Shown one piece after another: positions 38,501 through 46,965 of a DNA stretch of 60,150 nucleotides. The stretch comes from a virus. The stretch spans positions 1 through 60,150 of IMG/VR virus record IMGVR_UViG_3300046385_000041. The stretch is one strand, 5' to 3'. Made by a program: the position numbers and the translations under genes. The notes under the pieces were generated by a model. It was not told the origin of the DNA and ran no database searches. It saw only the letters and a list, made by a program, of their open reading frames with translations. Position 1 is the first letter of the stretch, and every line of letters starts with the position of its first letter.

Positions 38501-41500
38501 CTTATATTAATAAATATTTGCCAGTAAGAGCTATTGCTACTTCAAAAAGATTACTTGGTAAAGAATTTAGCAAAGATGTTACAGAAGAAAAAGCCTTAAT
38601 GGCTGAAGAAACTGTTCCTGAGGTAAAAGAAAAACAAAAGTATGCAAATGCATTGGAATCAAAAGTTTTTAGCAAAGAAGCTATTGAAACGATTAATAAA
38701 AAGATATTAAGCGTTGTTAGAACTTTGAAATCTAAAATTGATGCACCTGTATCTATAAATAGAACTATTACGCCATTAATTGCTGAAATTAGAGATGAAA
38801 TTGGCAAGCAAGTTGATATTGACGTTAAAACCGCAATGGGTGGTAAAAAAGATAATCAACTTAAAAATTGGTTATTAAAGAATAAGAAATATATTCTTGA
38901 AAATATGACCACAACGTGGTTAATGGGATTAGATGGTAAAGGTGGTATACCACAAGCTATTCAAAAACAAATTGATGGTAAGTGGGTTAATTACCCTGAA
39001 TGGGTCGGAAAGAAAATAGATAGAGAATCCGTTGCAACTGATAGCGCAGGCAGAACTTCCGGAGCCGAACTTGTTAGAAGATTACCTAACGTTGCTAATA
39101 ATATTTCTAATGAAGATTTTTTAAGTAATGTTTTAGAACCATCAGGAAATCCTATAAGAGGTAGAAAAGAATCATTAGCTAAAGCAATAGCTGAAGAAAC
39201 TTCATTTGATATTATATTAAATGATTTTGAAAATGATGGTCCTATTTTTCAGGCATTTGAGACTAATCAAGAAAGACAGGGTGTAGAAGTTAAAGAAGTA
39301 ATAAAAACAGATTTTTTAAGACAGGTTGAAAGGGGTAATATTAAGTTTTCATTAAGCCCAAAAGCTAAAGAAGAATTTAATGATAGCGTTGATGAAATGT
39401 TTGAAGCCATTAGTTTAAAGGGCAGAATAACTAAAGCTAAATTAAGACGCATTGTTAATAATGTTTTTCCTGATTGGACGCAAGACGATAAAGACGAAGT
39501 AACCAATAAATTTGGCACATATATAAGATCTGCGATTCAAACTATAGGAAGAAAATATAGAGAAAAAGAAACGATTAAAGCTGCAAAAGTAAAAGATGCT
39601 ATACGCGCATTTACAGATAGTGTTGATGATGGCGTTGCAATTGGTGTACGCTTAGGCGTTCCGTCTGTAACTGCTAATCTTAAGAATAGCGAGCACATAA
39701 AAGAATTGCAAGATATAAATATTGATTTTGGACAGCAATTATTAAAAGACGTTGGTCAACGCGAAGGTTTAGAATTATTAGCTTCTTTTTGGTATCCTTC
39801 TGTTGCAGGAAGAACTAAAGACGAATCTAAATCTATATTTAAAGGCAAAGGAAGTTTCAGACAATTTTTACAAGATATTCAAGATGGATTTGATAATAAA
39901 ATTAAATTTGAAGATTTGAATATTGATAGAAAAAGTAATGCTGTAACTAAGGAAATGGTTGATGGGAATATTTCTGCAGAAAGTAAAGCTAATGATCTTA
40001 GAGTATCAGGAAATGCATGGGACTTTACTAATAGATCTGTAGAATTTTTTGCTAAAGAAGTAAAAGATCCAAATAATGGATATTCAAACAAGCATTTAGC
40101 TTCATTACTAACGATGCTAATCTATGAAAGAAACTCCGCTTTAAGAAGTGCAGCGCCAGCCACCGGAGTAATCGTAGATCCTAGAATTAAAAATATTAAA
40201 AAATACGATTATGACCACTCTGTTCCTGCTAGATATGTATTGTCTAGGCTAATGGATAAATATGTTGATGGTAAAGATGTTGATTTAAATAAGCTTAAAA
40301 AAGATTATATTGTTACTGTTATACCTTTAACAATGACCGAGTCTTTAAAAAATGCTGGATTACAATCAATGATGCCGTATGACTACAAAGATGGAGATGG
40401 AGCGGATTCTAGATTGCAATATGGGAATAAGGACATTTCTAGAATGATTAAATTTAGTTTATCAACAAAAGCTAATTTAAAATGGGAGAATAATTTAGGA
40501 GTTACTTCCGCCGATTTCAAAGTAGGTAAATATAATTATACTATAAAAACAGCACCTATAAAAAGTTATGGTATTGAAGGCGAACCAGGAATGGATAAAA
40601 CTTTTAAAAAAATAGCTAATAATTTAGAAATACCTTTAACGCAATTAACAAATAATAAAAATTTTAATTGGGTATCATTTGCAGAGGAAAACGGTGGAAA
40701 TGGAATTTTAAATACAGGTAATGCGTTTAAAGTATTCGGAATTGTTACCAACGGGCTTATTGATTATATTGAAAAAAATAATATAGAGGGAATTGCTTTT
40801 AGCGCAGACTCCACAGAACCAAGTCGCGTTAGACTATATAAAACATTAGCTAGCACAATAGGGGCCAAACTAGGGTGGGAGTACACTGCTGTAGATTCAG
40901 AAACCAAAGAAAATGGAATTGTTTTTGTAGTAAATTCTTCTAATTCGGACTCGTTCAAAAATCAATCCGAGATACAACAAGGAAAAATTAAATTTAGCAA
41001 AGCAATATCTCCAACATTTAATAAAATAATAGAAGAGAATAAAGGAATAGAGGATTACAAAAACTTCTCCGACATTGTAGCTAGAAGACGAGGCGCAGGT
41101 AAAAATAAGTTTGATATTTATGTCCCTGCTTCAGCGGCTGACTTTGAATTATTACTTTACAATTTTATGGGTGAGGGCAAAAAAGGTGAAGAACAAAAGA
41201 AATTTTTTACCGAAACATTATTAAAACCTTATGCTAATGGAAATGATTTAATGGATGCTGCAAGGCAATCTATTAAAAAAGAGTATAAACAATTATTAAA
41301 TGAGTTTACAGATGTAGCTAAGATGATTGAAAAAAGAACTCCAGATGGAGACTTTACTTACGATCAAGCAATTCGTGTTGCAATGTGGAATGATGAAGGT
41401 GCTGACATCCCAGGCTTATCACAACGCGACTCTAACAAGCTAACTACACTTGTTAACTCAGATCCAGAATTAAAAGCCTTTAAAGATGCTTTAATTGTAA

Positions 41501-43203
41501 CTGGGCGACAAGGTAGAGGTTGGATAAAACCTGAAGAATATTGGGATGCAAATACAATTATATCTGATTTACATAACTTAACTGAAGGTGAAGGTAGAAA
41601 GAAATTCTTGTCTGAATTTATTGCTAATGCTGAAGATATGTTTGGCAAATTTGAGAATGGTAAATTAGTTGGTCCTAATATAAACAAAGTTGAAGCTGTA
41701 TATGGTACAGATGTCAGAGAAGCTTTAGAAGATGTTTTATACAGAATGATAACTGGTAAAAACAAAAGCTTTGGTAAAGACAAAGAAACTAGTAATTGGG
41801 CTAATTGGGTGTCCGGATCTACAGGGGCGATTATGTTCTTGAATGTAAGATCCGCTGCATTGCAGTTGATTGGAGCAGTTAACTTCTTAAACTTAAGAGA
41901 CAACAATCCTTATGCTGCGGCTAAAGCATTTGCTAATCAAAAGCAATATTGGGAAGATTTTGCTACTATCTGGAATTCAGACAAAATGAAGGAAAGACGT
42001 GGCGGTTTAAAAGAAGATGTTGCTGCTGCTGAAATTGCTAATGCAGCTGCCGGTAGTAAAAACAAAGTTGGTGCTGTATTGTCTTATTTATTAAAAATAG
42101 GTTATACACCAACACAAATGGCTGATAGTTTTGCTATTGCTTCAGGAGGTGCTCCATTCTATAGAAATAGAATAAAGACTTATTTAAAGGATGGTATGAC
42201 CGAACAGGAAGCCGAAGAAGCTGCTTGGGACGACTTTACAAAAGTATCTGATGAGACACAACAATCTGGTGATCCAAGGGACATATCTAAACAGCAAGCT
42301 AGTCCTGCCGGTAGATTATTGTTGACATTCCAGAATACAGCGATGCAACAATCTCGTATTGTTAAAAAAGCGGTGCTTGATCTTAAGAACGGTAGAGGTG
42401 ACGCTAAAACAAACTTTGCTAAGATTGCTTATTATGTTGCAATTCAAAATACAATGTTTGCTGTACTGCAGCAAGGTTTATTTGCGGTTGCATTTGGTGA
42501 TGATGACGAAGACGAAGAGAAACCAGAACAAGAGAAAAAGCTAAATGAAAAATTATTCGATGTAGCTGATGGCGTGATCGATACTGTACTAAGAGGTACC
42601 GGATTTGCTGGCGGAATAGTAGCTACTGTAAAGAACATGGCTAAAAAGTATTTAGACGAAAGGGATAAAAAATTTAAAGCAGACTACGCAAAAGTTGTGC
42701 TTGAAGGTGCTAACCTTTCACCTCCAATTGGGTCTAAACTTAGAAAGCTTTACAGCGGACTTCAACAAACTAAATTTGATAAAGATTTAATTGAAAAAAG
42801 AGGTTGGGATGTAATGCAAGATGGCAGAGTTAAATTAAGCCCTAGCTATGGAGTAACCGGTAAAGTGGTTGAGGCATTTACGAATGTACCAATGGATCGT
42901 TTAGTTACAAAAGTAAATAATGCCTCCGAAGCTTTGAATTCTCAAAATACAACAATGCAGAGAATAATGGTGGGTTTAGGCTGGTCTCCTTATAGTGCTG
43001 GTATTGAAGATTCCGCTGGTGATAAAAAAATCAGAGAAGAAGCTAAAGCTAAAAGGAAAATAGAAGGAGTTGAAAAAGCTAAGGAAACTAGAGAAAGAAC
43101 TAAAGATTCTATTAGACAGCTTCCTGTATCTGAACAGCTAAGACTTAGAAAAGAAATGGCTTTGGATCGAAGAGAGAAAAGGAGAAGAAGAAAAATGGGT
43201 TAA
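35566..43203 (+). CDS. Giant multidomain ejection protein (gp16-like / polyvalent protein)
   Basis: A 2545-residue protein closing the structural operon. A start typical of large Bacteroidota-phage virion proteins (YTYNGAEFSEEDVIAKAKEKG) precedes a hydrophobic segment at ~243-282. A zincin motif HELLH lies at 688-692 with a downstream EYLTQFFEALE. A sigma-region-2-like segment is at ~926-1005 (GILDLITKYNPESGIPLAAYI). IKFS motifs occur at 1259-1262, 1628-1631 and 1808-1811. An acetyltransferase-like segment lies at ~1640-1800 (FSADSTEPSRVRLYKTLA). The C-terminal part is helical, with hydrophobic stretches near 2086-2110 and 2286-2312 and a basic end. It is likely injected with the DNA; domain roles are inferred. 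Confidence 0.72.
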   Translation: MSIYTYNGAEFSEEDVIAKAKEKGMDLDSYINKFGIEKTDAEGPGKKKPVVAKGATVAGTKNTASKSAKPSSVSQDNPFGKVKIFDPLNITKNALDNAQIAKNPSKPVSVKKPSSTIKPYSEYKNEYEENKQKEEEGTFSNYLKESFDSAVSTAVKSIYKTPEYVYNAAASITNPIVEAIGDIVGEDVVPTSADKIMKEYGIRNIPADILAKRIKQSDKIIQEYSAKNGGDPLTAIENGNYLGAAKLIAGGTVQSFPMMAAAMLSGGSTTALAGIAASTAVSKADQLEQENPEMGLGERTINSATSGLLESYLGHLFTGASGAAVSKILEKQGTEIGSKLISNGLVNTLANAIEKNPLIGVLGEVVEEGAVELGNQLNDIKSGIRKELDYRAIANNGIIATGMAGTNTVPIYAAKGYMKSKEYNQLKNVNKEIHSLSSQLSNPYVNKDDKKIISSRIARLADENKAIAGKSLEKIKALPISVKTEINTINSDLDNIKNKYLNIIDNSEIPAEAQKGMIDELSLQAKELHNRKASIIEGNYIYDDFRKLPIAEQDKFKETANNILAKESGQEEGMFKPSKDEIDRKAVEIYNEDLRVKGLAKEVELVQKLIEPGNIGEIVNGIGKNKPVEIFETPEDLQKAYADYMLASGDTEEVRDVTNEIGFMLGNQVVINKKIAETFQEGSTVGRHELLHKILKSSFSDAVEGQKLKDKFLSVLSKKERDVIDKRLEDREYTKKYLDSSPDEYLTQFFEALEAKEIEYGDRSFLNMWKSFMQPIYQKLGFRKLDFKSGSDVYNFVKDYHKSVAKSGLSERAKSLLEKGKTIESDVKSSRAQSEILKQELIKLNENEFEYDPDDFEKQVENLEFKIKREIEKEKSNPKVETVKKEVLTEEDEVKEIIKENRASVASDKVQKIYELKGKEGAQDIINLFKPITKKIVDKRRDAPDFDRELLTDEIETGVGGILDLITKYNPESGIPLAAYINKYLPVRAIATSKRLLGKEFSKDVTEEKALMAEETVPEVKEKQKYANALESKVFSKEAIETINKKILSVVRTLKSKIDAPVSINRTITPLIAEIRDEIGKQVDIDVKTAMGGKKDNQLKNWLLKNKKYILENMTTTWLMGLDGKGGIPQAIQKQIDGKWVNYPEWVGKKIDRESVATDSAGRTSGAELVRRLPNVANNISNEDFLSNVLEPSGNPIRGRKESLAKAIAEETSFDIILNDFENDGPIFQAFETNQERQGVEVKEVIKTDFLRQVERGNIKFSLSPKAKEEFNDSVDEMFEAISLKGRITKAKLRRIVNNVFPDWTQDDKDEVTNKFGTYIRSAIQTIGRKYREKETIKAAKVKDAIRAFTDSVDDGVAIGVRLGVPSVTANLKNSEHIKELQDINIDFGQQLLKDVGQREGLELLASFWYPSVAGRTKDESKSIFKGKGSFRQFLQDIQDGFDNKIKFEDLNIDRKSNAVTKEMVDGNISAESKANDLRVSGNAWDFTNRSVEFFAKEVKDPNNGYSNKHLASLLTMLIYERNSALRSAAPATGVIVDPRIKNIKKYDYDHSVPARYVLSRLMDKYVDGKDVDLNKLKKDYIVTVIPLTMTESLKNAGLQSMMPYDYKDGDGADSRLQYGNKDISRMIKFSLSTKANLKWENNLGVTSADFKVGKYNYTIKTAPIKSYGIEGEPGMDKTFKKIANNLEIPLTQLTNNKNFNWVSFAEENGGNGILNTGNAFKVFGIVTNGLIDYIEKNNIEGIAFSADSTEPSRVRLYKTLASTIGAKLGWEYTAVDSETKENGIVFVVNSSNSDSFKNQSEIQQGKIKFSKAISPTFNKIIEENKGIEDYKNFSDIVARRRGAGKNKFDIYVPASAADFELLLYNFMGEGKKGEEQKKFFTETLLKPYANGNDLMDAARQSIKKEYKQLLNEFTDVAKMIEKRTPDGDFTYDQAIRVAMWNDEGADIPGLSQRDSNKLTTLVNSDPELKAFKDALIVTGRQGRGWIKPEEYWDANTIISDLHNLTEGEGRKKFLSEFIANAEDMFGKFENGKLVGPNINKVEAVYGTDVREALEDVLYRMITGKNKSFGKDKETSNWANWVSGSTGAIMFLNVRSAALQLIGAVNFLNLRDNNPYAAAKAFANQKQYWEDFATIWNSDKMKERRGGLKEDVAAAEIANAAAGSKNKVGAVLSYLLKIGYTPTQMADSFAIASGGAPFYRNRIKTYLKDGMTEQEAEEAAWDDFTKVSDETQQSGDPRDISKQQASPAGRLLLTFQNTAMQQSRIVKKAVLDLKNGRGDAKTNFAKIAYYVAIQNTMFAVLQQGLFAVAFGDDDEDEEKPEQEKKLNEKLFDVADGVIDTVLRGTGFAGGIVATVKNMAKKYLDERDKKFKADYAKVVLEGANLSPPIGSKLRKLYSGLQQTKFDKDLIEKRGWDVMQDGRVKLSPSYGVTGKVVEAFTNVPMDRLVTKVNNASEALNSQNTTMQRIMVGLGWSPYSAGIEDSAGDKKIREEAKAKRKIEGVEKAKETRERTKDSIRQLPVSEQLRLRKEMALDRREKRRRRKMG

Positions 43204-43240
43204 TGAAAAATAGGCACCATACCTAGAAATCCATGAATAG

Positions 43241-43270
43241 AAAAAGGGAAGCTTAACGGCCTCCCTTTTT
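43241..43270. terminator. Bidirectional terminator between converging transcription units
   Basis: AAAAAGGGA at 43241-43249 pairs with TCCCTTTTT at 43262-43270 around a 12-base loop. It has A-runs on one side and T-runs on the other, so it can end transcription from both directions. It lies exactly where the plus-strand structural operon meets the minus-strand metabolic operon. Confidence 0.85.
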
Positions 43271-43843
43271 TTATTTAATCTTATAAAACATTACAAATAC
43301 TTTTCTGCTATTTGTAAACTTATTTGGGTATTTACTGTGAAAGTAATTACATGGATATGATAATGCTCTATTTTGTTTGTGACCTATAACGGATTTTAAA
43401 TTCCATAAGGATTTATCATTAGCATCGGTATTTAATAGCCTATTATATTCCTTTTCATTTATATCTACAAACTTGTCTCCGTGTATTTTATGTTCCCAGA
43501 ACGCGGTACCGTTTAATTCATCCGTATTGTTATCAGATATAAACAATACTAAAGCTCTATCTGGTTGTTGTCCTTCTATGATTGAGTCATTATGTATACG
43601 CCAATCATCATCTTGATTTAATTTTGCCTCACGAAAAAAACCTAATATACATTCTATATTATTGTTTTCTAATTGCTCAACTTTACTAATAATAAGATCC
43701 AAAAATTCTTGACTAGGTATTTTAACCCAGAAAGATTTGCCGGGCATATCAACCTTGGTAAATTCCGCGGTGTCCTTGTTCAACAAATCTATAAGTTCCT
43801 GGTTTAAAAAATCATCTTTAATATATATCATATTATCCATCAC
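43271..43843 (-). CDS. 2OG-Fe(II) dioxygenase (prolyl-hydroxylase-like)
   Basis: A 190-residue oxygenase. The iron triad HxD...H is seen at His84, Asp86 (WRIHNDS) and His169 (NYFHSKYP). Arg180 in SRKVFVMFYK is placed to bind 2-oxoglutarate. GTAFWEH is typical of the double-stranded beta-helix core. It uses 2-oxoglutarate and oxygen to hydroxylate a substrate; family resemblance is to phage prolyl-4-hydroxylase-type enzymes rather than to TET/JBP base oxidases. It is the last gene of the minus-strand operon, directly after nrdA, so it is probably expressed with nucleotide-metabolism genes. Substrate unknown. Confidence 0.78.
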   Translation of the reverse strand: MMDNMIYIKDDFLNQELIDLLNKDTAEFTKVDMPGKSFWVKIPSQEFLDLIISKVEQLENNNIECILGFFREAKLNQDDDWRIHNDSIIEGQQPDRALVLFISDNNTDELNGTAFWEHKIHGDKFVDINEKEYNRLLNTDANDKSLWNLKSVIGHKQNRALSYPCNYFHSKYPNKFTNSRKVFVMFYKIK

Positions 43844-45562
43844 CTAGCCATCGCAGCTCAGGCACCCTTCATCCATTGCTTTAGCAGCTAAGTCACCACG
43901 TAAAACAGATTCAGTACGCATATAATACAAAGTTTTAATTCCTTTTTTCCATGCATCCATGTGAACTTTATTAATCCACTTTGGTGTCGCTTCATTTGGA
44001 AAAGCTAAATTTAAACTAACGGATTGATCAATATATTGTTGTCTGATACCTGCTTGATTAACCAATTCTAACTGATTGATCTCTTTAAACGTTTTGAAAA
44101 CATCTTTAGCCGGTATGTCGTGATTAAACATAATATCATCGAGCTCGTCAATATCTTGAACAGAACCTCCATCAGCCAATATTTTTGCCCAAATTTCATC
44201 TGTATTAATTTTATGTTTTTTTAATAGTTTTACTAAGCTTGGATTTTTTCGAATGAAAGTACCTTTTGCACTTTGCTCGGTAAATACGTTAGCAGCCCAT
44301 GGCTCAATACCTGAAGATACGTTCCCACTAAGCTTACTATTGCTGACAGTAGGAGCAATGGCGCGAAGATGGGTATTACGCATACCAGTACCAACGCACC
44401 ATAAAGGTTCGCCATAAACTTCTGCAAGCGCTTTACTGGCTCGTTCGCTTTCAATTTTGAGTTGACTAAAGATTTTCCTTGTTTCATACTGTGCAAGCAA
44501 TCCTTCGAAGGGCAATCCTTTTTCTTGCAGGTATGTGTGCCATCCCAACACTCCAAGTCCAAGAGGCCTTCCCTTACTAGCCGATCTAACCGCATTTTCA
44601 AAGCCTCGTAATCCTTTTGCTCTTTGGATGAATTCTTCCATGACTCCGTCGAGAAACCAGATTGCGTCATAGATGAGGTTTGTGTCTTTCCATTCTTCAT
44701 ATTTTGCTAAATTTAATGATGATAAACAACATACAAAGCTATGTGTTTCATCGGTGTGTAATGTTATTTCACTGCATATATTAGTCATGTGTACTTTTAA
44801 CCCATGAGTTCTATAAGCTTGTGGATTTGATTTGTTTGTGTTTCCTTTAAACAAGACATAAGGTTCACCAGTTGCTTTACGTTTTCTGATAAGGGCACTC
44901 CACTTATCCCTTGCCTCATTATCTCCTTGTTCAAGCTTTCGCATGAATTTATCACCGACAACAACGCATTGATGTAAATTAAGAGATTGTCTGTTGACAT
45001 CGCCTTTTGGTTCTCTAATTTCAAGCCATTCCTTAAAATCTCCGTGTTCAATGTTGATATTAACAGAAGCTGCTCCTCTACGGACTGAGCCTTGGTTAGT
45101 TGCGAGGATAGTTGAGTCATATATTTTGCAGAAAGGTACAACTCCATCTGATGTTCCATTGCCTGTTATTTTAGCGCCAGCGGGTCTTATTTGATTAACT
45201 CCGATACCAACTCCACCGCCATGCTTAGCGAGTAGCATCATCTCTAAATTCTTTTGTCCAATATCTTGAATGCTGTCCGCAACATCAATACCAAAACAAC
45301 TGATTGGTAATCCACGATCCGTTCCTGTGTTTGATAATACAGGTGAAGCTAAACATAACCATCCATTCCAAATATATTCAAAAAACTTATCTGCTAATTC
45401 TGGTTTGTATAATCTTTTAGCAACAGTTGATGCAACGCGCATATAGGCGTCTTTTGGTGTTTCCCAAGGTAATAGATACCCTCCGGCAATTGTCTTCTTA
45501 TATACGTCCGTATTGGCCCAAACAGGGTAATCAACCCCAGGTTGCCATTCATTATTCCACAT
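43844..45562 (-). CDS. nrdA: Class I ribonucleotide reductase, large (alpha) subunit
   Basis: A 572-residue catalytic subunit that reduces ribonucleotides to deoxyribonucleotides. Active-site residues are present: Cys89 in LPISCFG, Asn261-Cys263-Glu265 in TNICSEI, a Cys pair at 278-279 (VCCLSSLNLA), and the C-terminal CLSC (567, 570) that is re-reduced by thioredoxin or glutaredoxin. It starts directly in the catalytic region and lacks the N-terminal ATP-cone of host NrdA, so it should escape dATP feedback inhibition. Its start overlaps the 68-residue gene upstream. The beta subunit lies at 45809. Confidence 0.93.
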   Translation of the reverse strand: MWNNEWQPGVDYPVWANTDVYKKTIAGGYLLPWETPKDAYMRVASTVAKRLYKPELADKFFEYIWNGWLCLASPVLSNTGTDRGLPISCFGIDVADSIQDIGQKNLEMMLLAKHGGGVGIGVNQIRPAGAKITGNGTSDGVVPFCKIYDSTILATNQGSVRRGAASVNINIEHGDFKEWLEIREPKGDVNRQSLNLHQCVVVGDKFMRKLEQGDNEARDKWSALIRKRKATGEPYVLFKGNTNKSNPQAYRTHGLKVHMTNICSEITLHTDETHSFVCCLSSLNLAKYEEWKDTNLIYDAIWFLDGVMEEFIQRAKGLRGFENAVRSASKGRPLGLGVLGWHTYLQEKGLPFEGLLAQYETRKIFSQLKIESERASKALAEVYGEPLWCVGTGMRNTHLRAIAPTVSNSKLSGNVSSGIEPWAANVFTEQSAKGTFIRKNPSLVKLLKKHKINTDEIWAKILADGGSVQDIDELDDIMFNHDIPAKDVFKTFKEINQLELVNQAGIRQQYIDQSVSLNLAFPNEATPKWINKVHMDAWKKGIKTLYYMRTESVLRGDLAAKAMDEGCLSCDG

Positions 45563-45758
45563 TCAAACCTCCTTCTTCTGCTTTTGCTTTTTCTGTCAAC
45601 TCTTTAATAGCTTCTTCGTAACCCGGCATCAATTTAATTGTGCTTAATGTTCCAACTGCTAAATTAGTTAAATGTTGTTGCTCATCCATAACGCCTTGCA
45701 TTACTCTAATCATTGCATCAACTCTGTTTTTCATTTCAATTAATGTTTGTTCTTTCAT
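45552..45758 (-). CDS. Small helical protein between nrdB and nrdA
   Basis: A 68-residue helical protein (MIRVMQGVMDEQQHLTNLAVG ... EEAIKELTEKAKAEEGG) preceded by the A/T leader. It overlaps the nrdA start by 11 bases. Family unknown; the location suggests co-expression with the reductase and possibly a regulatory or glutaredoxin-independent accessory role, but there is no Cys motif. Confidence 0.6.
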   Translation of the reverse strand: MKEQTLIEMKNRVDAMIRVMQGVMDEQQHLTNLAVGTLSTIKLMPGYEEAIKELTEKAKAEEGGLNVE

Positions 45759-45808
45759 TTTATTTAATTTTAATTACCATATATCTTATAATAGCCTGTC
45801 TACTTATA

Positions 45809-46783
45809 TTAATCACCCCAGATGTCTTCAAAATCTTCTCCTTCGTTTGCTTTACTGTAATCAGTAGGTCTAATAGCAAAGAAATCCGTATGTGTTACAC
45901 CGCCTGTTAAGTGATAGAACCAATCTAAATTTGATGCTGCCTCTTTATTAAATGGGAAATAAGATCCCAAATCTAAATAACCAAGCTCAACTAATTTTTC
46001 GTTTGTTCTTTTCTTTATGAACTGTATTAAGTCGTAAGATTTGATACCTTCAATTTCTCCAGCTTCAAACATCTTATCAATATACTTAATCTCTAATTCA
46101 ACCATTGTTTCTGCAGCTGTTATAACATCTTGTCTGCAATTTTCTAATAACGTAGGATCTTCTTCACACATGTGACGGAATAATTGGCATCCCATCTTAC
46201 TGTGCAGTGATTCATCACGTACGCTCCATTTCATTTGTTGCCCGATGCCTTTAAGTAAATTCCTTAATTGAAAAGAATATAATACAGCGAAAGCAGAATA
46301 AAGACTAACCCCTTCAGCGAAAGCGCTAAATACAGCAAGAGAGCGCCCAATATCAACTGTACTCCTACCTTCTGTTGCAACCAGGTTAGCAAACCTTTCA
46401 GCCGTTGCAGGCTCGTGTAAAAAAGCTTTGAAATCATCTAATCCTAATGTTTCATTTAAATAACTATATGCTACAGCGTGAATAGTTTCTTGAGAACCAA
46501 ACAGCATTGCCATTTGTTGTATCTCATGCTTAGGAAACCATTTAACCACACTTTGTGTCCAGTAATCTGATACCGCGCACTCTGTCTGAGCGAAACCTAG
46601 CAGGATATTACCTACTAGATTCTTTTCAGACTCGCTTAGCTTTTCATTCCAGTCTTTCACATCGCCAGACATACTGATCTCTGTATGCAACCAAAATGCT
46701 TGAGCTTGCTTTAACCAACCTTCTGTGTAGTATATAGGGAATTCAAACGGTTTGTACTCAATTCTTTTGTCAAATAATCCCAT
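45809..46783 (-). CDS. nrdB: Class I ribonucleotide reductase, small (beta) subunit
   Basis: A 324-residue radical-generating subunit. Metal ligands align with E. coli NrdB: Glu and His in SQETIHAVAY, Glu in AEGVSLYSAF, and Glu and His in RDESLHSK. The tyrosine four residues after the first His (radical Tyr122 in E. coli) is kept. The first ligand, Asp84 in E. coli, is Glu here (QTECAVSDYW), at the same 31-residue spacing. The C-terminal tail (GEDFEDIWGD) is the acidic end that docks on NrdA. It works with the NrdA at 43844. Confidence 0.92.
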   Translation of the reverse strand: MGLFDKRIEYKPFEFPIYYTEGWLKQAQAFWLHTEISMSGDVKDWNEKLSESEKNLVGNILLGFAQTECAVSDYWTQSVVKWFPKHEIQQMAMLFGSQETIHAVAYSYLNETLGLDDFKAFLHEPATAERFANLVATEGRSTVDIGRSLAVFSAFAEGVSLYSAFAVLYSFQLRNLLKGIGQQMKWSVRDESLHSKMGCQLFRHMCEEDPTLLENCRQDVITAAETMVELEIKYIDKMFEAGEIEGIKSYDLIQFIKKRTNEKLVELGYLDLGSYFPFNKEAASNLDWFYHLTGGVTHTDFFAIRPTDYSKANEGEDFEDIWGD

Positions 46784-46791
46784 ATATATAT

Positions 46792-46959
46792 TTATTTATA
46801 AATTTCTAAAGCAATATCAATAAACGGCAAGTATAATACGTGCAACTTTGATTCATCATATTCATAAGTTCTAATTCCAAATAATATACCCGGATAAATT
46901 CCTACGGATAATTCCCACGCTTTAGGCTCCTCTACTTCTACTTTTTTCTTTCTTGTCAT
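46792..46959 (-). CDS. Small hypothetical protein upstream of nrdB
   Basis: A 55-residue protein (MTRKKKVEVEEPKAWELS ... FIDIALEIYK). A basic start is followed by alternating hydrophobic stretches that suggest a small beta/alpha fold rather than a membrane segment. It ends nine bases before the nrdB start, so it is likely in the same transcript. Function unknown. Confidence 0.58.
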   Translation of the reverse strand: MTRKKKVEVEEPKAWELSVGIYPGILFGIRTYEYDESKLHVLYLPFIDIALEIYK

Positions 46960-46965
46960 AATTAT

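Noticed and set aside
41364-41906. 180-codon antisense frame inside the giant ejection protein gene
   Set aside because: It has no start leader and sits opposite a long conserved-looking coding frame.
44233-44700. Open frame in another frame of the minus strand inside nrdA
   Set aside because: The NrdA frame carries catalytic Cys motifs throughout; the alternative frame lacks any recognisable domain or leader.
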